A stretch of 64,000 nucleotides of DNA from Brucella pseudintermedia (GCF_008932435.1 NZ_WBWE01000001.1:124001-188000), one strand, 5' to 3'. Counted from the stretch's first letter, positions 17,901-26,896 are shown. Translations and numbers: made by a program. Notes: generated by a model from the letters alone, not told the origin.

Positions 17901-18792
17901 TGTCCGCTGGCCCCTGCTCCATCCGGAATTCGCTCGCATCGAAGCGACTGCGGTCTGCCTTGAACTTTCCCGTTACGCGCACGCCACTGAAAAACGGCGC
18001 TTCCACCGGCGCTTTCTGATCCTTGCCTGTCTTTGCAATCACATCGGAAGAACGGAGAGAAAAGTCACCGGCATAGTCGAGCCGACCGTCGGTTACAGTT
18101 ACGTCACCATCGGTTTCAAAGGAAGCCGGGATTGCGTCCGGTGAGATTCGAGCCCGCACGCGCAGCGATCCATCCGGCTTCGCCTCGCCGCTTGCAAGGT
18201 CGATTGCCAGTTTTTCGCCTTCCAGAACGAGGCTTCCATTTGCCTGCCACGGACCTGCCAGACTGTTTGCAGAGATCACGGCATTGAGTTCGCTCGCCGT
18301 ATGACTGCGACCGCTTGCCTCTTCGTGGAGCGTGATGGTGCCATCCTTGACGGAAAGTCGTTCCAGCTTGATTTTCGCTGGATCAAGCGGCGTCGACGGA
18401 CGGATTGCCCAATCGACCTTGCCACCCCTGTCGAGCGAAATCGTTGCCCGCGGACGGTCGACGCGCATATCGAAAATCAGAAGCTGGCCGCGCAGGAACG
18501 GCATCAACTCGGCATCCATCGAGAATGTGTCGACGGTCATCACTGGCTGAGCTGCATCGGCCCCGACACGCACGTCCGAGAATGCAACCGAGGGAAACGG
18601 CAAAAGGCGTGCGCTGACGTCACCCGCGACCTTGACGGGGCGCCCCAGGACACGGCTTGCCTCCCGTTCGAAATCGGCACGATAGCCGCTCCAGTCAACA
18701 AAAGGCGGCACGACAAGCGCTGCCGTCAACAGCAGCACGAGTAGCCCGCCGACGATGACGAATATGCGGCCCAAAGAACCAGCTCCGGTCAA
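14935..18792 (-). CDS. large AsmA-family envelope protein
   Basis: At 1285 residues this is the largest gene in the window. A single N-terminal transmembrane helix (about 9-30) leads into an AsmA domain (FVDWSGYRADFEREASRVLGRPVKVAGDVSARLLP). A very long repetitive beta-rich region follows, as in AsmA/TamB-like proteins now linked to lipid transport between the membranes. The C-terminus has an unusual Glu/Arg/Gln helix (about 1185-1245) and a Pro/Ala/Gln tail. It is single on the minus strand; its role here is inferred from the family only. Confidence 0.88.
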   Translation of the reverse strand: MTGAGSLGRIFVIVGGLLVLLLTAALVVPPFVDWSGYRADFEREASRVLGRPVKVAGDVSARLLPFPSVAFSDVRVGADAAQPVMTVDTFSMDAELMPFLRGQLLIFDMRVDRPRATISLDRGGKVDWAIRPSTPLDPAKIKLERLSVKDGTITLHEEASGRSHTASELNAVISANSLAGPWQANGSLVLEGEKLAIDLASGEAKPDGSLRVRARISPDAIPASFETDGDVTVTDGRLDYAGDFSLRSSDVIAKTGKDQKAPVEAPFFSGVRVTGKFKADRSRFDASEFRMEQGPADNPYVVDGRAFIDYGEEPRFEVSADGQQLYWGPNEAASEEQTASAMPIADRIAIARRVFEQLPIPTIPGNVDLRLPAVIAGGTTIRSVTVSAEPDGSNWNIRQFAADLPGRTKVEAKGTLSVGKDFGFRGDMLVASRQPSGLATWLNETVDDSVRRLEGAGFSGQVELRDGVQRIDNLEIALGKTTLKGSFIREVKGPAQPAITLALNSEAVESEALQAFTGFFSSGDGLALLDGQSLNLTFKAGPVRYQDMEAGNVDMALRLHDGRFDFDRLMIGDVAGTTLTATGTYEPFANTPSGSLDATILSADLSRFLSLMANRYPQLPLFHALSMRAANFPGLFEDSEINVIANAVSPSMPAAAGKTPAKTAASKDKSDRPVEAKAKNPPGVGEFSFSVTGKAGGMKLDLSGTASGGEGESEPLQMQLNGTVASEQGEAVFALIGLPALPLGLAGELTADLSMQGAPSAGMRTLLKLTAPDGSATADGVISLIGGDIAASGKAQLKSADLQPFIATAGFALPGFGEGLSADLASDFQFAKGILRFPNLAGKLDDEEVSARLEANFADSGLPQLKGEAKLATLEVDSLAAIMLGQDAFESAKPTAKTIWPRGAFAVRSSLPLLLDVKLNVAQAHMGGFGTATEFSTRLQKTMDGLQLNELTGNWAGGYLVGSVSLSNSDKNALLATDLKWSGANLRDFYKLENGSAPLGGVVKAAVNLNGSGESVASLVGSLAGTASFDVENFTVNGLDGAALPAMIAAADATGDQSSAPDKLASTQFVGIADKATGQGTFAPGNARFDFAISGGVARMAAANLNDGNAVLLGDLQFDMSTLGMGGNGSLTFQNDDGSDNGISPQVAFSLSGTYSVPEVTFDKQPLVQFLTQRALEREQERVESMQASLMEKQHLHRQLGLFEADQAERDRLQREEEARRRSEAKGREVARQAAQEAQQLEAQKPQAAPAGGTNIPLTSPEGGQSLNEFLKSLEQAPVAPAPQP

Positions 18793-18960
18793 ACAGATTT
18801 AACGTTAGCGTGAAACAAAGAGTGAATCACGCTCTCTTTATCTGCGCAACATAACGGCATCGATCCGGCGACAACAAGGCAAATTGCACCGGAGCCGCGC
18901 CCATATGCACGCCTGCCTGAATCAAACTCTCCGCCAACCGTTCCAAGCGGCTGATTTGAA

Positions 18961-20370
18961 TCACGAAATCAGTATTTTTCCGGGGTTCATGATGTTGTCT
19001 GGATCGAGCGCTTTCTTGATCGCCCGCATATAATCCGTGGCCTCACCCAGTTCCATGGCAAGATACTTCATCTTGCCCTGCCCGATGCCATGCTCGCCGG
19101 TGCAGGTGCCCTCCATGGCGATTGCACGCTTGGCGAGCCGGTCCATGAAAGCTTCGGCACGTTCCATCTCGCTGGCATCGTCCGTATCGAGCAGCAAAAG
19201 AAGATGGAAATTTCCGTCCCCCACATGCCCGACAATCGGCGCGATCAGACCGGTCTCGGCGAGGTCCTTTTCCGTTTCGCCGATGCAGTCGGCTAGCCGC
19301 GAAATCGGCACACATACATCGGTTGAAACGCCTTTGCAGCCCGGTCTCAGCAGGAAGGATGCGAGATAGGCGTCATGCCGTGCGCGCCACAGCCGGTCAC
19401 GCTCCTCGGCATCGTGGGTCCATCGGAAATCTCCGCCGCCATTCCCCGCAGCGATTTCTCCGAACAGTTCGGCCTGTTCGGCAACGCCGCTTTCCGTGCC
19501 GTGGAATTCAACGAACAGATAGGGCTGCGCCTCGTAAGGCAGTTTGGAATGAAGGATCAGCGCCTGCATCTGAAGCGTGTTCACAAGCTCGATGCGTGCA
19601 ACTGGAATGCCCATCTGGATGGTTTCAATCACCGTGCGGCACGCCGAATCCACATCCGGGAAAGGACAGATACCGCCGGAAATCGCCTGCGGAATTCCCT
19701 GCAATTTCAATGTCAGTTCGGTGATGATGCCAAGCGTTCCTTCCGCCCCGATCAGCAGTCTCGTGAGATCGTAGCCCGCAGCAGTCTTTTTCACGCGCTT
19801 GGAGGTCTCGATCAGGCGTCCATCCGGCATCACGGCTTTCAACGCCAGCACATTTTCGCGCATGGTCCCGTAGCGCACAGCATTCGTGCCGGAGGCGCGG
19901 GTGGAAGCCATTCCGCCAAGCGTTGCATTGGCGCCCGGATCGATGGGAAAAAATAGCCCGGTATCGCGAAGATATTCATTCAGTTCCCGACGCGTAATGC
20001 CCGGTTCCACCACGCAATCGAGATCTTCCGCATGTACGGCAATCACCCTGTTCATGCGCGTGAGATCGAGAGACACGCCCCCGGCGGGCGCGTTCACCTG
20101 CCCTTCGAGCGACGATCCCGCGCCAAAGGCAACAACCGGAACACGATGCTCGGCACAGATGCGGACGACATCCTGTACTTCCTGCGCGGTCTCAGCGAAG
20201 ATCACGATGTCGGGTGCCTGCGTCGGCACATAGGTCGTCGTGTGGCCGTGCTGCTCGCGGATGGCCTGGCCGGTCTGCGCACGTTCACCGAAACGCTGCT
20301 TGAGAATACCTATTGCTGCTGCAATACCGTTCTCATTGCGTGCGAGCGCAACCACATTTTCAAGCGACAT
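18961..20370 (-). CDS. FAD-linked oxidase (GlcD/D-lactate dehydrogenase type)
   Basis: A 469-residue flavoenzyme. The FAD-binding PP-loop region VPVVAFGAGSSLEGQVNAPAG lies near 96-116. The segment GANATLGGMASTRASGTNAVRYG follows near 145. The FAD-oxidase C-terminal domain ends with GTCTGEHGIGQGKMKYL near 425. This matches GlcD and cytochrome-type D-lactate dehydrogenases; the 2-hydroxy-acid substrate is not determinable. It is 23 bases downstream of the UPF0303 gene. Confidence 0.88.
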   Translation of the reverse strand: MSLENVVALARNENGIAAAIGILKQRFGERAQTGQAIREQHGHTTTYVPTQAPDIVIFAETAQEVQDVVRICAEHRVPVVAFGAGSSLEGQVNAPAGGVSLDLTRMNRVIAVHAEDLDCVVEPGITRRELNEYLRDTGLFFPIDPGANATLGGMASTRASGTNAVRYGTMRENVLALKAVMPDGRLIETSKRVKKTAAGYDLTRLLIGAEGTLGIITELTLKLQGIPQAISGGICPFPDVDSACRTVIETIQMGIPVARIELVNTLQMQALILHSKLPYEAQPYLFVEFHGTESGVAEQAELFGEIAAGNGGGDFRWTHDAEERDRLWRARHDAYLASFLLRPGCKGVSTDVCVPISRLADCIGETEKDLAETGLIAPIVGHVGDGNFHLLLLLDTDDASEMERAEAFMDRLAKRAIAMEGTCTGEHGIGQGKMKYLAMELGEATDYMRAIKKALDPDNIMNPGKILIS

Positions 20371-20393
20371 CGTTCATTCTCCGAAATTCACAT

Positions 20394-20903
20394 TCAAACG
20401 GCAGGCAACGCCAATGCGACAGGGTCTTGCCCAAGATGCCCGGCAACAGCCCGGACAACCAGATTATGGTCCTCACGCTGCGGCAGTCCCGATACGATGA
20501 CCGCACCGATCACGCCCGCTCCGCCGACGCGGATTGGAAATCCGCCGCCTGCCAGCGCGTAATCTTCCACATTCAATGCTTTATGGGGCGCGAACATGCG
20601 ATCATCGCGATTCTGTTCCAGAACAAGGCGATAGGTCGAAGCGTGAAAGCGGCGGACGACATTGAACTTGCGGCGCAACCATTCCTGATTGTCCACGGTG
20701 CTTCCGGTCGTCGTCGCATAAAACAATTGCCGGTCCCACAGGGATATTTCGATAGCGATGCCGAGCTTTTCCTTCACGGCGATATCGCGAATGCGCGAGC
20801 CCAGCGCAAATGCTTCATTCTCGTCAAACGACGGAAAAATAAGCGCCTGTTCCTGCCGGATGATCTGCGCGATTGCCTGCTTGCTGTCGTCGCTCTGCGC
20901 CAT
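20394..20903 (-). CDS. UPF0303 / heme-degrading-domain (HbpS/GlcG-like) protein
   Basis: A 169-residue protein of the HbpS/GlcG-like fold (DUF336). The signature is the C-terminal ALAGGGFPIRVGGAGVIGAVIVSGLPQREDH, with an N-terminal helical part around LGSRIRDIA. Relatives bind small molecules or heme, and some sit next to GlcD-type oxidases as here. ATG 20903 is preferred; a start at 20930 would add nine basic residues. Function in this pair is unknown. Confidence 0.8.
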   Translation of the reverse strand: MAQSDDSKQAIAQIIRQEQALIFPSFDENEAFALGSRIRDIAVKEKLGIAIEISLWDRQLFYATTTGSTVDNQEWLRRKFNVVRRFHASTYRLVLEQNRDDRMFAPHKALNVEDYALAGGGFPIRVGGAGVIGAVIVSGLPQREDHNLVVRAVAGHLGQDPVALALPAV

Positions 20904-21031
20904 TTTTTGTTTTTCCCTGATGAGCCGCACGAAATTTGTGTGTTCCTTGTGCGCTTTCGATCACGGGATTGCAATAAGGCTCGTCGGCCTTCAAACTTGA
21001 TTGATCGGATGCAATCCACTAGTGGAGCCTT

Positions 21032-22108
21032 ATGGTTCAGAACCCCAATATAGATGTGCCTCTGAAAGGCGACCAAATACCGGAATTTGTGGAAACCGCC
21101 GTATTCAAGCGCGACGTGTTTTCTGAGACGCATGCCGGCTATTTTGTGAACGATCCTGACACCCGCATCATCCGCCGCGTGGTGAGCGCCGCTCCCTGGT
21201 GGTCAAAGCCGCTGGCCTGGATATTGGCCCGGCGTGAAATTCGCGGCCTCAAGACGGTGCGCGGCATCGAAGGCGTCCCGCAGCTCCTCGCCACGGACAA
21301 GGACGGGCTTTATCGATCCTGGACCGAGGGAACGCCGCTGCACCTTGCACGCCCGTCCGATCCGAAATGGTATCGCACCGCGCATCGCATCCTGCGCGAC
21401 ATGCGCCGGCTCGGTGTAACCCATAACGATCTCGCCAAGCCGCAGAACTGGCTGATGACGCCCGAAGGCGAAGCGGCGGTGATCGATTTTCAGCTAGCGA
21501 GCGTTCATCGTCGTCGCGGCGCGCTCTATCGCCTGATGGCATACGAAGACTTCCGTCATCTGCTCAAGCAGAAGCGCGCCTTTGCAAAGGACCGGATGAC
21601 GCCGACGGAAAAACGCATTCTGGCGCGCCGGTCCCTGCCCTCGCGCATCTGGCTCGCGACAGGCAAGAAAGTTTACAACTTTATCACCCGTGGCATTTTC
21701 AGCTGGTCGGACGGTGAAGGTACGGGCGACCGGATCGACAACGAAGGTCCTGCCATCCGCGCAGCGCTGAAATCCGATCCACGTGTGAGCGATGTGGCGC
21801 TGGCCCTCTATTCGCTGCCAGCCAAGGGCGTCGGCATCTATGCTTTCGTGGAAACGCTGAATGCCGACGAAAAGAGCCTGCGCGCAAGGCTTAAAGGCCA
21901 GAAGGTCGAACTGATCCAGCCGGTTGCTCACCTGCCAAGGCGCGCAGATGGGACCGTCCGCGACGACATTCTGCGGTTGATCGCCATGAACCAGATGACG
22001 GAACTGGACGATCTGTTGCAGCGCGAACCCGAACAGCGCGGACTTGTTGAAGCGCTGGCCTCGCATCGCCTGAACTTTACGGACCGTCGCGTTACTCACT
22101 TGGAGTAG
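21032..22108 (+). CDS. kinase-like protein with AMP-ligase-type C-terminal domain
   Basis: A 358-residue soluble protein. The middle holds a protein-kinase-like catalytic loop, HNDLAKPQN (131-139), and a metal motif DFQ (152-154) in place of DFG. ARREIRGLK (66-74) may supply the helix-C glutamate. From about 238 to 320 the sequence looks different. AIRAALKSDPRVSDVAL, GVGIYAFVET and LPRRADGTVRDDILRLIA match the C-terminal lid domain of AMP-forming acyl-CoA ligases, but no adenylation core is present. It precedes uvrD by 58 bases. Substrate is unknown. Confidence 0.7.
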   Translation: MVQNPNIDVPLKGDQIPEFVETAVFKRDVFSETHAGYFVNDPDTRIIRRVVSAAPWWSKPLAWILARREIRGLKTVRGIEGVPQLLATDKDGLYRSWTEGTPLHLARPSDPKWYRTAHRILRDMRRLGVTHNDLAKPQNWLMTPEGEAAVIDFQLASVHRRRGALYRLMAYEDFRHLLKQKRAFAKDRMTPTEKRILARRSLPSRIWLATGKKVYNFITRGIFSWSDGEGTGDRIDNEGPAIRAALKSDPRVSDVALALYSLPAKGVGIYAFVETLNADEKSLRARLKGQKVELIQPVAHLPRRADGTVRDDILRLIAMNQMTELDDLLQREPEQRGLVEALASHRLNFTDRRVTHLE

Positions 22109-22166
22109 TCGAATATTTTAACCCTTTCGCTGGTCTTTCAGCCACGAATCATTACATTCGGGTCAA

Positions 22167-24749
22167 ATGTCTGACTTTCCCGACGATATGCCGTTTTTCG
22201 GCGATGACGACGCTCCGGCAAGCCGCACGCCTGCTCCCGGCAGCATTGCTGCGCGCGCCATGGCTGCACGCAACCAGCAGCGCGGCGAGCCCGATTACCT
22301 GAAAGGGCTGAACCCGGAACAGCGTCAGGCCGTGCTAACGACAGAGGGGCCGGTGCTGGTGCTGGCAGGTGCGGGCACGGGCAAGACACGCGTTCTGACA
22401 ACGCGTATCGCGCATATTCTGACCACCGGCCTTGCCTATCCAAGCCAGATTCTCGCCGTGACCTTCACCAACAAGGCCGCGCGCGAAATGAAGGAGCGTA
22501 TCGGTCATCTGGTCGGCGGTGCCGTGGAAGGCATGCCTTGGCTCGGCACGTTCCACTCGATCGGCGTCAAGCTTTTGCGGCGCCATGCGGAACTGGCAAA
22601 TCTGACATCGGATTTCACGATCCTCGACACCGATGATGTAATCCGCCTTATCAAGCAGCTCATCCAGGCCGAAGGGCTGGATGACAAGCGCTGGCCTGCC
22701 CGCACCTTCGCCAATATGATCGACGGGTGGAAGAACAAGGGATTCGGGCCATCGGATATTCCAGAAGGTGATGCGCGCTCATTCGGCAATGGTCGGGGGC
22801 GCGAACTTTATCAGGCCTATCAGGAACGCCTGCGCACATTGAATGCTTGCGATTTCGGCGATCTTCTACTGCACCCGATCCGTATCTTCCGCAACCATCC
22901 CGATATCCTGCGCGAATATCACGCGAAGTTCCGCTACATTCTGGTGGACGAATATCAGGATACCAACACGGCGCAATATCTCTGGCTGCGCCTGCTGGCA
23001 CAAAGGCCGCGGCCAAGAAACACCGCACCTGATACCACCCAAGGCGGAAATGCGCCCATACAGCCCGCTAGGGCGTCCGAAGCCCCCCGCGGAGCCGGTG
23101 AGCGCAGCGAACTCGGCGTGAGCGAAAACAAAGTCAATCTGTGCTGCGTCGGCGATGACGACCAGTCGATCTACGGCTGGCGTGGCGCGGAAGTGGATAA
23201 TATCCTTCGGTTCGAGAAAGATTTTCCGGGCGCTACCGTCATCAAGCTGGAGCGCAACTACCGCTCCACGGCCCATATCCTCGGCGCTGCAGCGCATCTG
23301 ATTGCGCACAATGAGGGCCGCCTTGGTAAAACGCTGTTTACCGAGGCGCCCAATCCGGACGACCCGCGGGTAAAAGTTCACGCTGCATGGGATTCCGAAG
23401 AGGAAGCGCGCGCAGTCGGTGAAGCCATCGAACAGGCGCAGCGTCAGGGGCATCTTCTCAACAACATGGCGATTCTCGTTCGCGCCTCTTTCCAGATGCG
23501 CGAGTTCGAAGACCGTTTTGTCACCCTTGGCCTCAATTACCGCGTCATTGGCGGTCCGCGCTTCTATGAGCGGCTCGAAATCCGTGACGCGATGGCCTAT
23601 TTGCGCGTGGTCGCGCAACCGGCCGACGATCTGGCGCTGGAGCGCATCATCAACACGCCGAAGCGCGGTCTGGGCGAAGCGGCTATACGGCAGGTGCACG
23701 ATTATGCGCGTGCGCGCGATATTTCCATGTTTGCCGCCGCCTGCGATCTCATCGAAACCGAGGAATTGAAGCCGAAGCCACGCTCCGCGCTGCGCGAAGT
23801 GGTGGAGAATTTCCTGCGCTGGCAGTCGATGATCGACAACACGCCGCATACGGAGCTGGCCGAAACCATTCTGGATGAATCCGGCTACACTGCCATGTGG
23901 CAGAACGACAAATCGGCGGAAGCACCGGGACGGCTTGAAAACCTCAAGGAACTGATCCGTTCCATGGAGGAATATGAAAGCCTGCGCGGCTTCCTCGAAC
24001 ACGTCGCCCTTGTCATGGATGCCGAACAGAACGAGGATCTGGATGCCGTCAACATCATGACGCTGCATTCTGCCAAGGGCTTGGAATTTGAAACGGTTTT
24101 CCTTCCCGGCTGGGAAGAAGGCCTGTTTCCGCACCAGCGCGCGCTCGATGAAGGCGGTCGTTCCGGTCTTGAGGAAGAGCGCCGCCTTGCCTATGTCGGC
24201 GTGACGCGCGCCAAGAAGAACCTGCATATCTGGTTCGTTTCCAACCGGCGCATCCATGGCATGTGGCAATCGACCATCCCCTCCCGTTTTCTGGAGGAGC
24301 TGCCGGAAGCGCATGTGGAAGTGGCCGAACTGGAAGGTAATTACGGCGGTTATGGCGGTGGCTATGGACAGTCCCGCTTCGACAAGGCAGATCCATTCCA
24401 GAACAGCTATTCGACGCCGGGATGGCAGCGCGCGCAGCAGAACCGTTCCGATGCAACACGCAACAACTGGGGCTCGCGCTCCGGCAGCCGCGTCGAGCGG
24501 ATCGGCTATGGCGAGACCGATTCCGGCTTCGGCGCCGGGCGCGGCTCCGTGAAGGGACGCACGATAGACGGCGAACTGGTGGCCAAGTCAGTCGCCGACA
24601 AGCCATCAGCCTTCAAGCTTGGCGACCGCGTGTTCCATATCAAATTCGGCAACGGTACGGTTTCGCTTATCGACGGCAACAAGCTGACCATCGATTTCGA
24701 CAAGGCCGGGCAGAAGCGCGTTCTCGACAGCTTCGTCCAGCCGATCTAA
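22167..24749 (+). CDS. uvrD: ATP-dependent DNA helicase UvrD/PcrA
   Basis: A superfamily 1A helicase for nucleotide-excision and mismatch repair. The 860-residue protein has Walker A GAGTGKT (68-74), motif Ia VTFTNKAAREM, DEYQD (261-265), GDDDQSIYGWRG (329-340), VNIMTLHSAKGLEFETVFLPG and the VGVTRAKK motif. A C-terminal Tudor-like domain lies around 805-855 (KLGDRVFHIKFGNGTVSLIDG). A Pro/Ala/Gly/Arg-rich insertion of about 42 residues (280-321) separates DEYQD from motif III, and a Gly-rich linker precedes the tail. Confidence 0.95.
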   Translation: MSDFPDDMPFFGDDDAPASRTPAPGSIAARAMAARNQQRGEPDYLKGLNPEQRQAVLTTEGPVLVLAGAGTGKTRVLTTRIAHILTTGLAYPSQILAVTFTNKAAREMKERIGHLVGGAVEGMPWLGTFHSIGVKLLRRHAELANLTSDFTILDTDDVIRLIKQLIQAEGLDDKRWPARTFANMIDGWKNKGFGPSDIPEGDARSFGNGRGRELYQAYQERLRTLNACDFGDLLLHPIRIFRNHPDILREYHAKFRYILVDEYQDTNTAQYLWLRLLAQRPRPRNTAPDTTQGGNAPIQPARASEAPRGAGERSELGVSENKVNLCCVGDDDQSIYGWRGAEVDNILRFEKDFPGATVIKLERNYRSTAHILGAAAHLIAHNEGRLGKTLFTEAPNPDDPRVKVHAAWDSEEEARAVGEAIEQAQRQGHLLNNMAILVRASFQMREFEDRFVTLGLNYRVIGGPRFYERLEIRDAMAYLRVVAQPADDLALERIINTPKRGLGEAAIRQVHDYARARDISMFAAACDLIETEELKPKPRSALREVVENFLRWQSMIDNTPHTELAETILDESGYTAMWQNDKSAEAPGRLENLKELIRSMEEYESLRGFLEHVALVMDAEQNEDLDAVNIMTLHSAKGLEFETVFLPGWEEGLFPHQRALDEGGRSGLEEERRLAYVGVTRAKKNLHIWFVSNRRIHGMWQSTIPSRFLEELPEAHVEVAELEGNYGGYGGGYGQSRFDKADPFQNSYSTPGWQRAQQNRSDATRNNWGSRSGSRVERIGYGETDSGFGAGRGSVKGRTIDGELVAKSVADKPSAFKLGDRVFHIKFGNGTVSLIDGNKLTIDFDKAGQKRVLDSFVQPI

Positions 24750-24782
24750 ATTCCATCGTCAAATAAGAATTTGGCAGCCGGA

Positions 24783-25280
24783 CTATTCCGGCTTGCCCTT
24801 CGTCCACGTGACATCACCCTTGTAAAGCGGCACGGTTGACAGCGACGTTTTCGCTGAACCGTCCTGAACCTGCGTCGCGTGGGCGAGATAAAGCAGCGTA
24901 TTGTTTGTCTTGTCGTAAATTCGAGTGATGACGAGTTTCTTCCAGATCAGACTGGTGCGTTCGGAAAAAACCCGCTCGCCGCCCTTGCCCAGATCGATAT
25001 TTCCGATGGTGATCGGCCCTGTCTGTTCGCACGAAATCGAAGCATTGGACGGGTCCTCGAACCAATTACCCTTTTGCAGCCGGTCGATCATGCCGCGAGA
25101 AAACGACGCCAGATGGCAGGTTACGCCCTGCACCTTCGGGTCCTGCACCGCGTCGATGACGATATCGTTTCCAAGCCAGTCGACACCGACCTTGCCGACT
25201 TCCTCGGCGGGAGCCGCCGAAGCAGCAACGACCATCATCGGAGCAAGCAGCAAACCGGCAAAACGCTTCAGCGCGACCAT
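24783..25280 (-). CDS. creA: CreA family periplasmic protein
   Basis: A 165-residue exported protein of unknown biochemical role. A signal peptide covers about 1-24 (LLLAPMMVVAASAAPA). The mature part carries the family pattern DWLGNDIVIDAVQDPKVQGVTCHLA, the two cysteines of CreA, and the ending VPLYKGDVTW. ATG 25280 is chosen because the frame to 25361 adds a non-signal-like 27 residues. It converges with uvrD. Confidence 0.88.
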   Translation of the reverse strand: MVALKRFAGLLLAPMMVVAASAAPAEEVGKVGVDWLGNDIVIDAVQDPKVQGVTCHLASFSRGMIDRLQKGNWFEDPSNASISCEQTGPITIGNIDLGKGGERVFSERTSLIWKKLVITRIYDKTNNTLLYLAHATQVQDGSAKTSLSTVPLYKGDVTWTKGKPE

Positions 25281-25348
25281 CTTCCAGCCTCCAGAACTGT
25301 TGTGATAGCAGGGTGGGTGAACAATTGCGGCTTTGCAAGGGCCGGAAT

Positions 25349-25981
25349 TTAGCCGCTCCACTTTTCGAGAAAAGCTTCGATTTCAAGCGTCTGAATGTCC
25401 GGCACCGCTTCATAGAGCTTTTCCACCGGCCAGTTCCACCATTCAAGTTCAAGCAACCGTTCAATCACCGCGTTCTCGAATCTTTTGCGGATAAAATGGG
25501 CGGGAACACCGCCGACCACATGATAAGGCGGCACATCCTTCGTTACCACCGCATTCGCGCCAATCACAGCGCCATGGCCAATCTGGACGCCCGGTGTAAT
25601 GACTGCACCGTGGCCGATCCATACATCATTGCCGATGACCACACGCCGCTCCTGACGCCTTGCGCGGAACTCGCCATCGACGCCCAGATAACGAAAATAT
25701 TCATTTGGCCGGTAGCTGACCTTATGCGTCGTCAGCCGCTCCATCGGGTGTTCGAGCGCGTTGATGCGAACATTCGCGGCAATGGAGCAGAATTTGCCGA
25801 TCTCCGCATAAATCCCCTCGCCGTTCCGCTCGAAATAGGTGAAATCACCGACCGTGACCTCACGCAGAATCACGCGCTCACCGATATCCGCATACCGCCC
25901 CAGCTTGACGGATTTCAGCTGGGCCGTGGAATGTATGCGGGGTTCGCTGTTCTGGAAACGAAGATCATCCGACGATGTCAT
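25349..25981 (-). CDS. hexapeptide-repeat acetyltransferase (XAT-like)
   Basis: A 210-residue left-handed beta-helix acyltransferase. Hexapeptide repeats run through about 25-60 and 108-150 ([37 protein letters not shown]). The middle segment [18 protein letters not shown] holds a His likely to be catalytic. The C-terminal helix ([17 protein letters not shown]) is characteristic of xenobiotic acetyltransferases related to chloramphenicol/streptogramin CAT and of DapH-like proteins. Resistance function is not implied. It is upstream of creA on the same strand. Confidence 0.82.
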   Translation of the reverse strand: MTSSDDLRFQNSEPRIHSTAQLKSVKLGRYADIGERVILREVTVGDFTYFERNGEGIYAEIGKFCSIAANVRINALEHPMERLTTHKVSYRPNEYFRYLGVDGEFRARRQERRVVIGNDVWIGHGAVITPGVQIGHGAVIGANAVVTKDVPPYHVVGGVPAHFIRKRFENAVIERLLELEWWNWPVEKLYEAVPDIQTLEIEAFLEKWSG

Positions 25982-26305
25982 GCAAATTCACCCGAAGCAT
26001 CGCTAAAAACAACCAAATCCTCAAAATAACGCCTTATGCCGCTGCCATTTTATGACAGGCATATATCAGTTCTGACACCCGTGAAAGACAAGGCAGACAT
26101 TCTGCCAGACTGATTTCCGCTACTACGCGACAAATAGTCAAAAGTTTCAGAAATTATTGAAAATTGGGCAAATGACCGTACACTGCCATAAGCTCTTCAT
26201 GATGGCATGAATGCGGCTATATCGACGGTTCTGCAATGCATAAAGAAAAGATAGGTTGTTGAGCAGCACAACAAGGCGCGTTCGGAAATTCAAGGCTGAC
26301 TGGAC
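25982..26305. other. 324-base intergenic region, divergent
   Basis: This AT-richer region separates the hexapeptide acetyltransferase and SCO genes. I see no ORF or RNA gene. A possible promoter toward the SCO gene is TTGAAA (26157-26162) and TACACT (26179-26184) with a 16-base spacer; this is weak. Confidence 0.4.
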
Positions 26306-26896
26306 ATGAAAAAATTCCTACCCATCTTCATCATCGCCTTTATCGTCGTCATTGTCGGCGCGGCGGGGCTCAATCTTTTCCGCGACAAGCAAGCGGCGAA
26401 AGAACCGTTTGGCGGTCCGCTCAATCTTGTCACCATGGACGGAACGCCTTTCACAGAAAACGACCTGCGCGCCGCACCGGCGGCCATCTTCTTCGGCTTC
26501 ACTCACTGCCCGGATGTCTGCCCCACCACGCTCTATGAACTGGACGGCTGGCTGAAGCAGCTTGGACCGGAGGCCGGGGATATCAAGGCCTATTTCATCA
26601 CCGTTGACCCGGAACGTGACACGCAGGAGATCATGAAGACCTATGTCGGCAATGTTTCCGACCGCATTATCGGCCTTACGGGCACGCCGCAGAACATCGC
26701 CGATGTGATCAAGTCCTACCACGTCTATGCCAAGAAGGTTCCGACCGAAGACGGCGAATATACGATGGATCATACGGCATCCGTATTTCTGCTCGACAAG
26801 GGCGGGCGCTTCCGCAGCACCATCGCCTATCAGGAAAACCCGGATACGGCTCTGGAAAAGTTGAAGAATCTGGCCAAAGGCGCTGCAAAGAGCTAA
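26306..26896 (+). CDS. SCO1/SenC family copper chaperone
   Basis: A 196-residue membrane-anchored thioredoxin-fold protein. One N-terminal helix (about 5-24) leaves the rest in the periplasm. The copper-binding CPDVC motif (Cys68, Cys72) and distal His156 in MDHTASVFLLD are all present, as needed to load copper into cytochrome oxidase. It precedes prmA by 42 bases. Oxidase genes are not nearby, so the exact target is inferred. Confidence 0.92.
   Translation: MKKFLPIFIIAFIVVIVGAAGLNLFRDKQAAKEPFGGPLNLVTMDGTPFTENDLRAAPAAIFFGFTHCPDVCPTTLYELDGWLKQLGPEAGDIKAYFITVDPERDTQEIMKTYVGNVSDRIIGLTGTPQNIADVIKSYHVYAKKVPTEDGEYTMDHTASVFLLDKGGRFRSTIAYQENPDTALEKLKNLAKGAAKS

Noticed and set aside
16525-18144. 539-residue plus-strand frame inside the AsmA-like gene
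   Set aside because: The opposite strand is a continuous membrane-anchored AsmA protein; this frame is rich in Arg/His/Cys with no domain.
22866-24314. 482-residue minus-strand frame inside uvrD
   Set aside because: The plus strand carries all helicase motifs; the antisense frame has none of its own.
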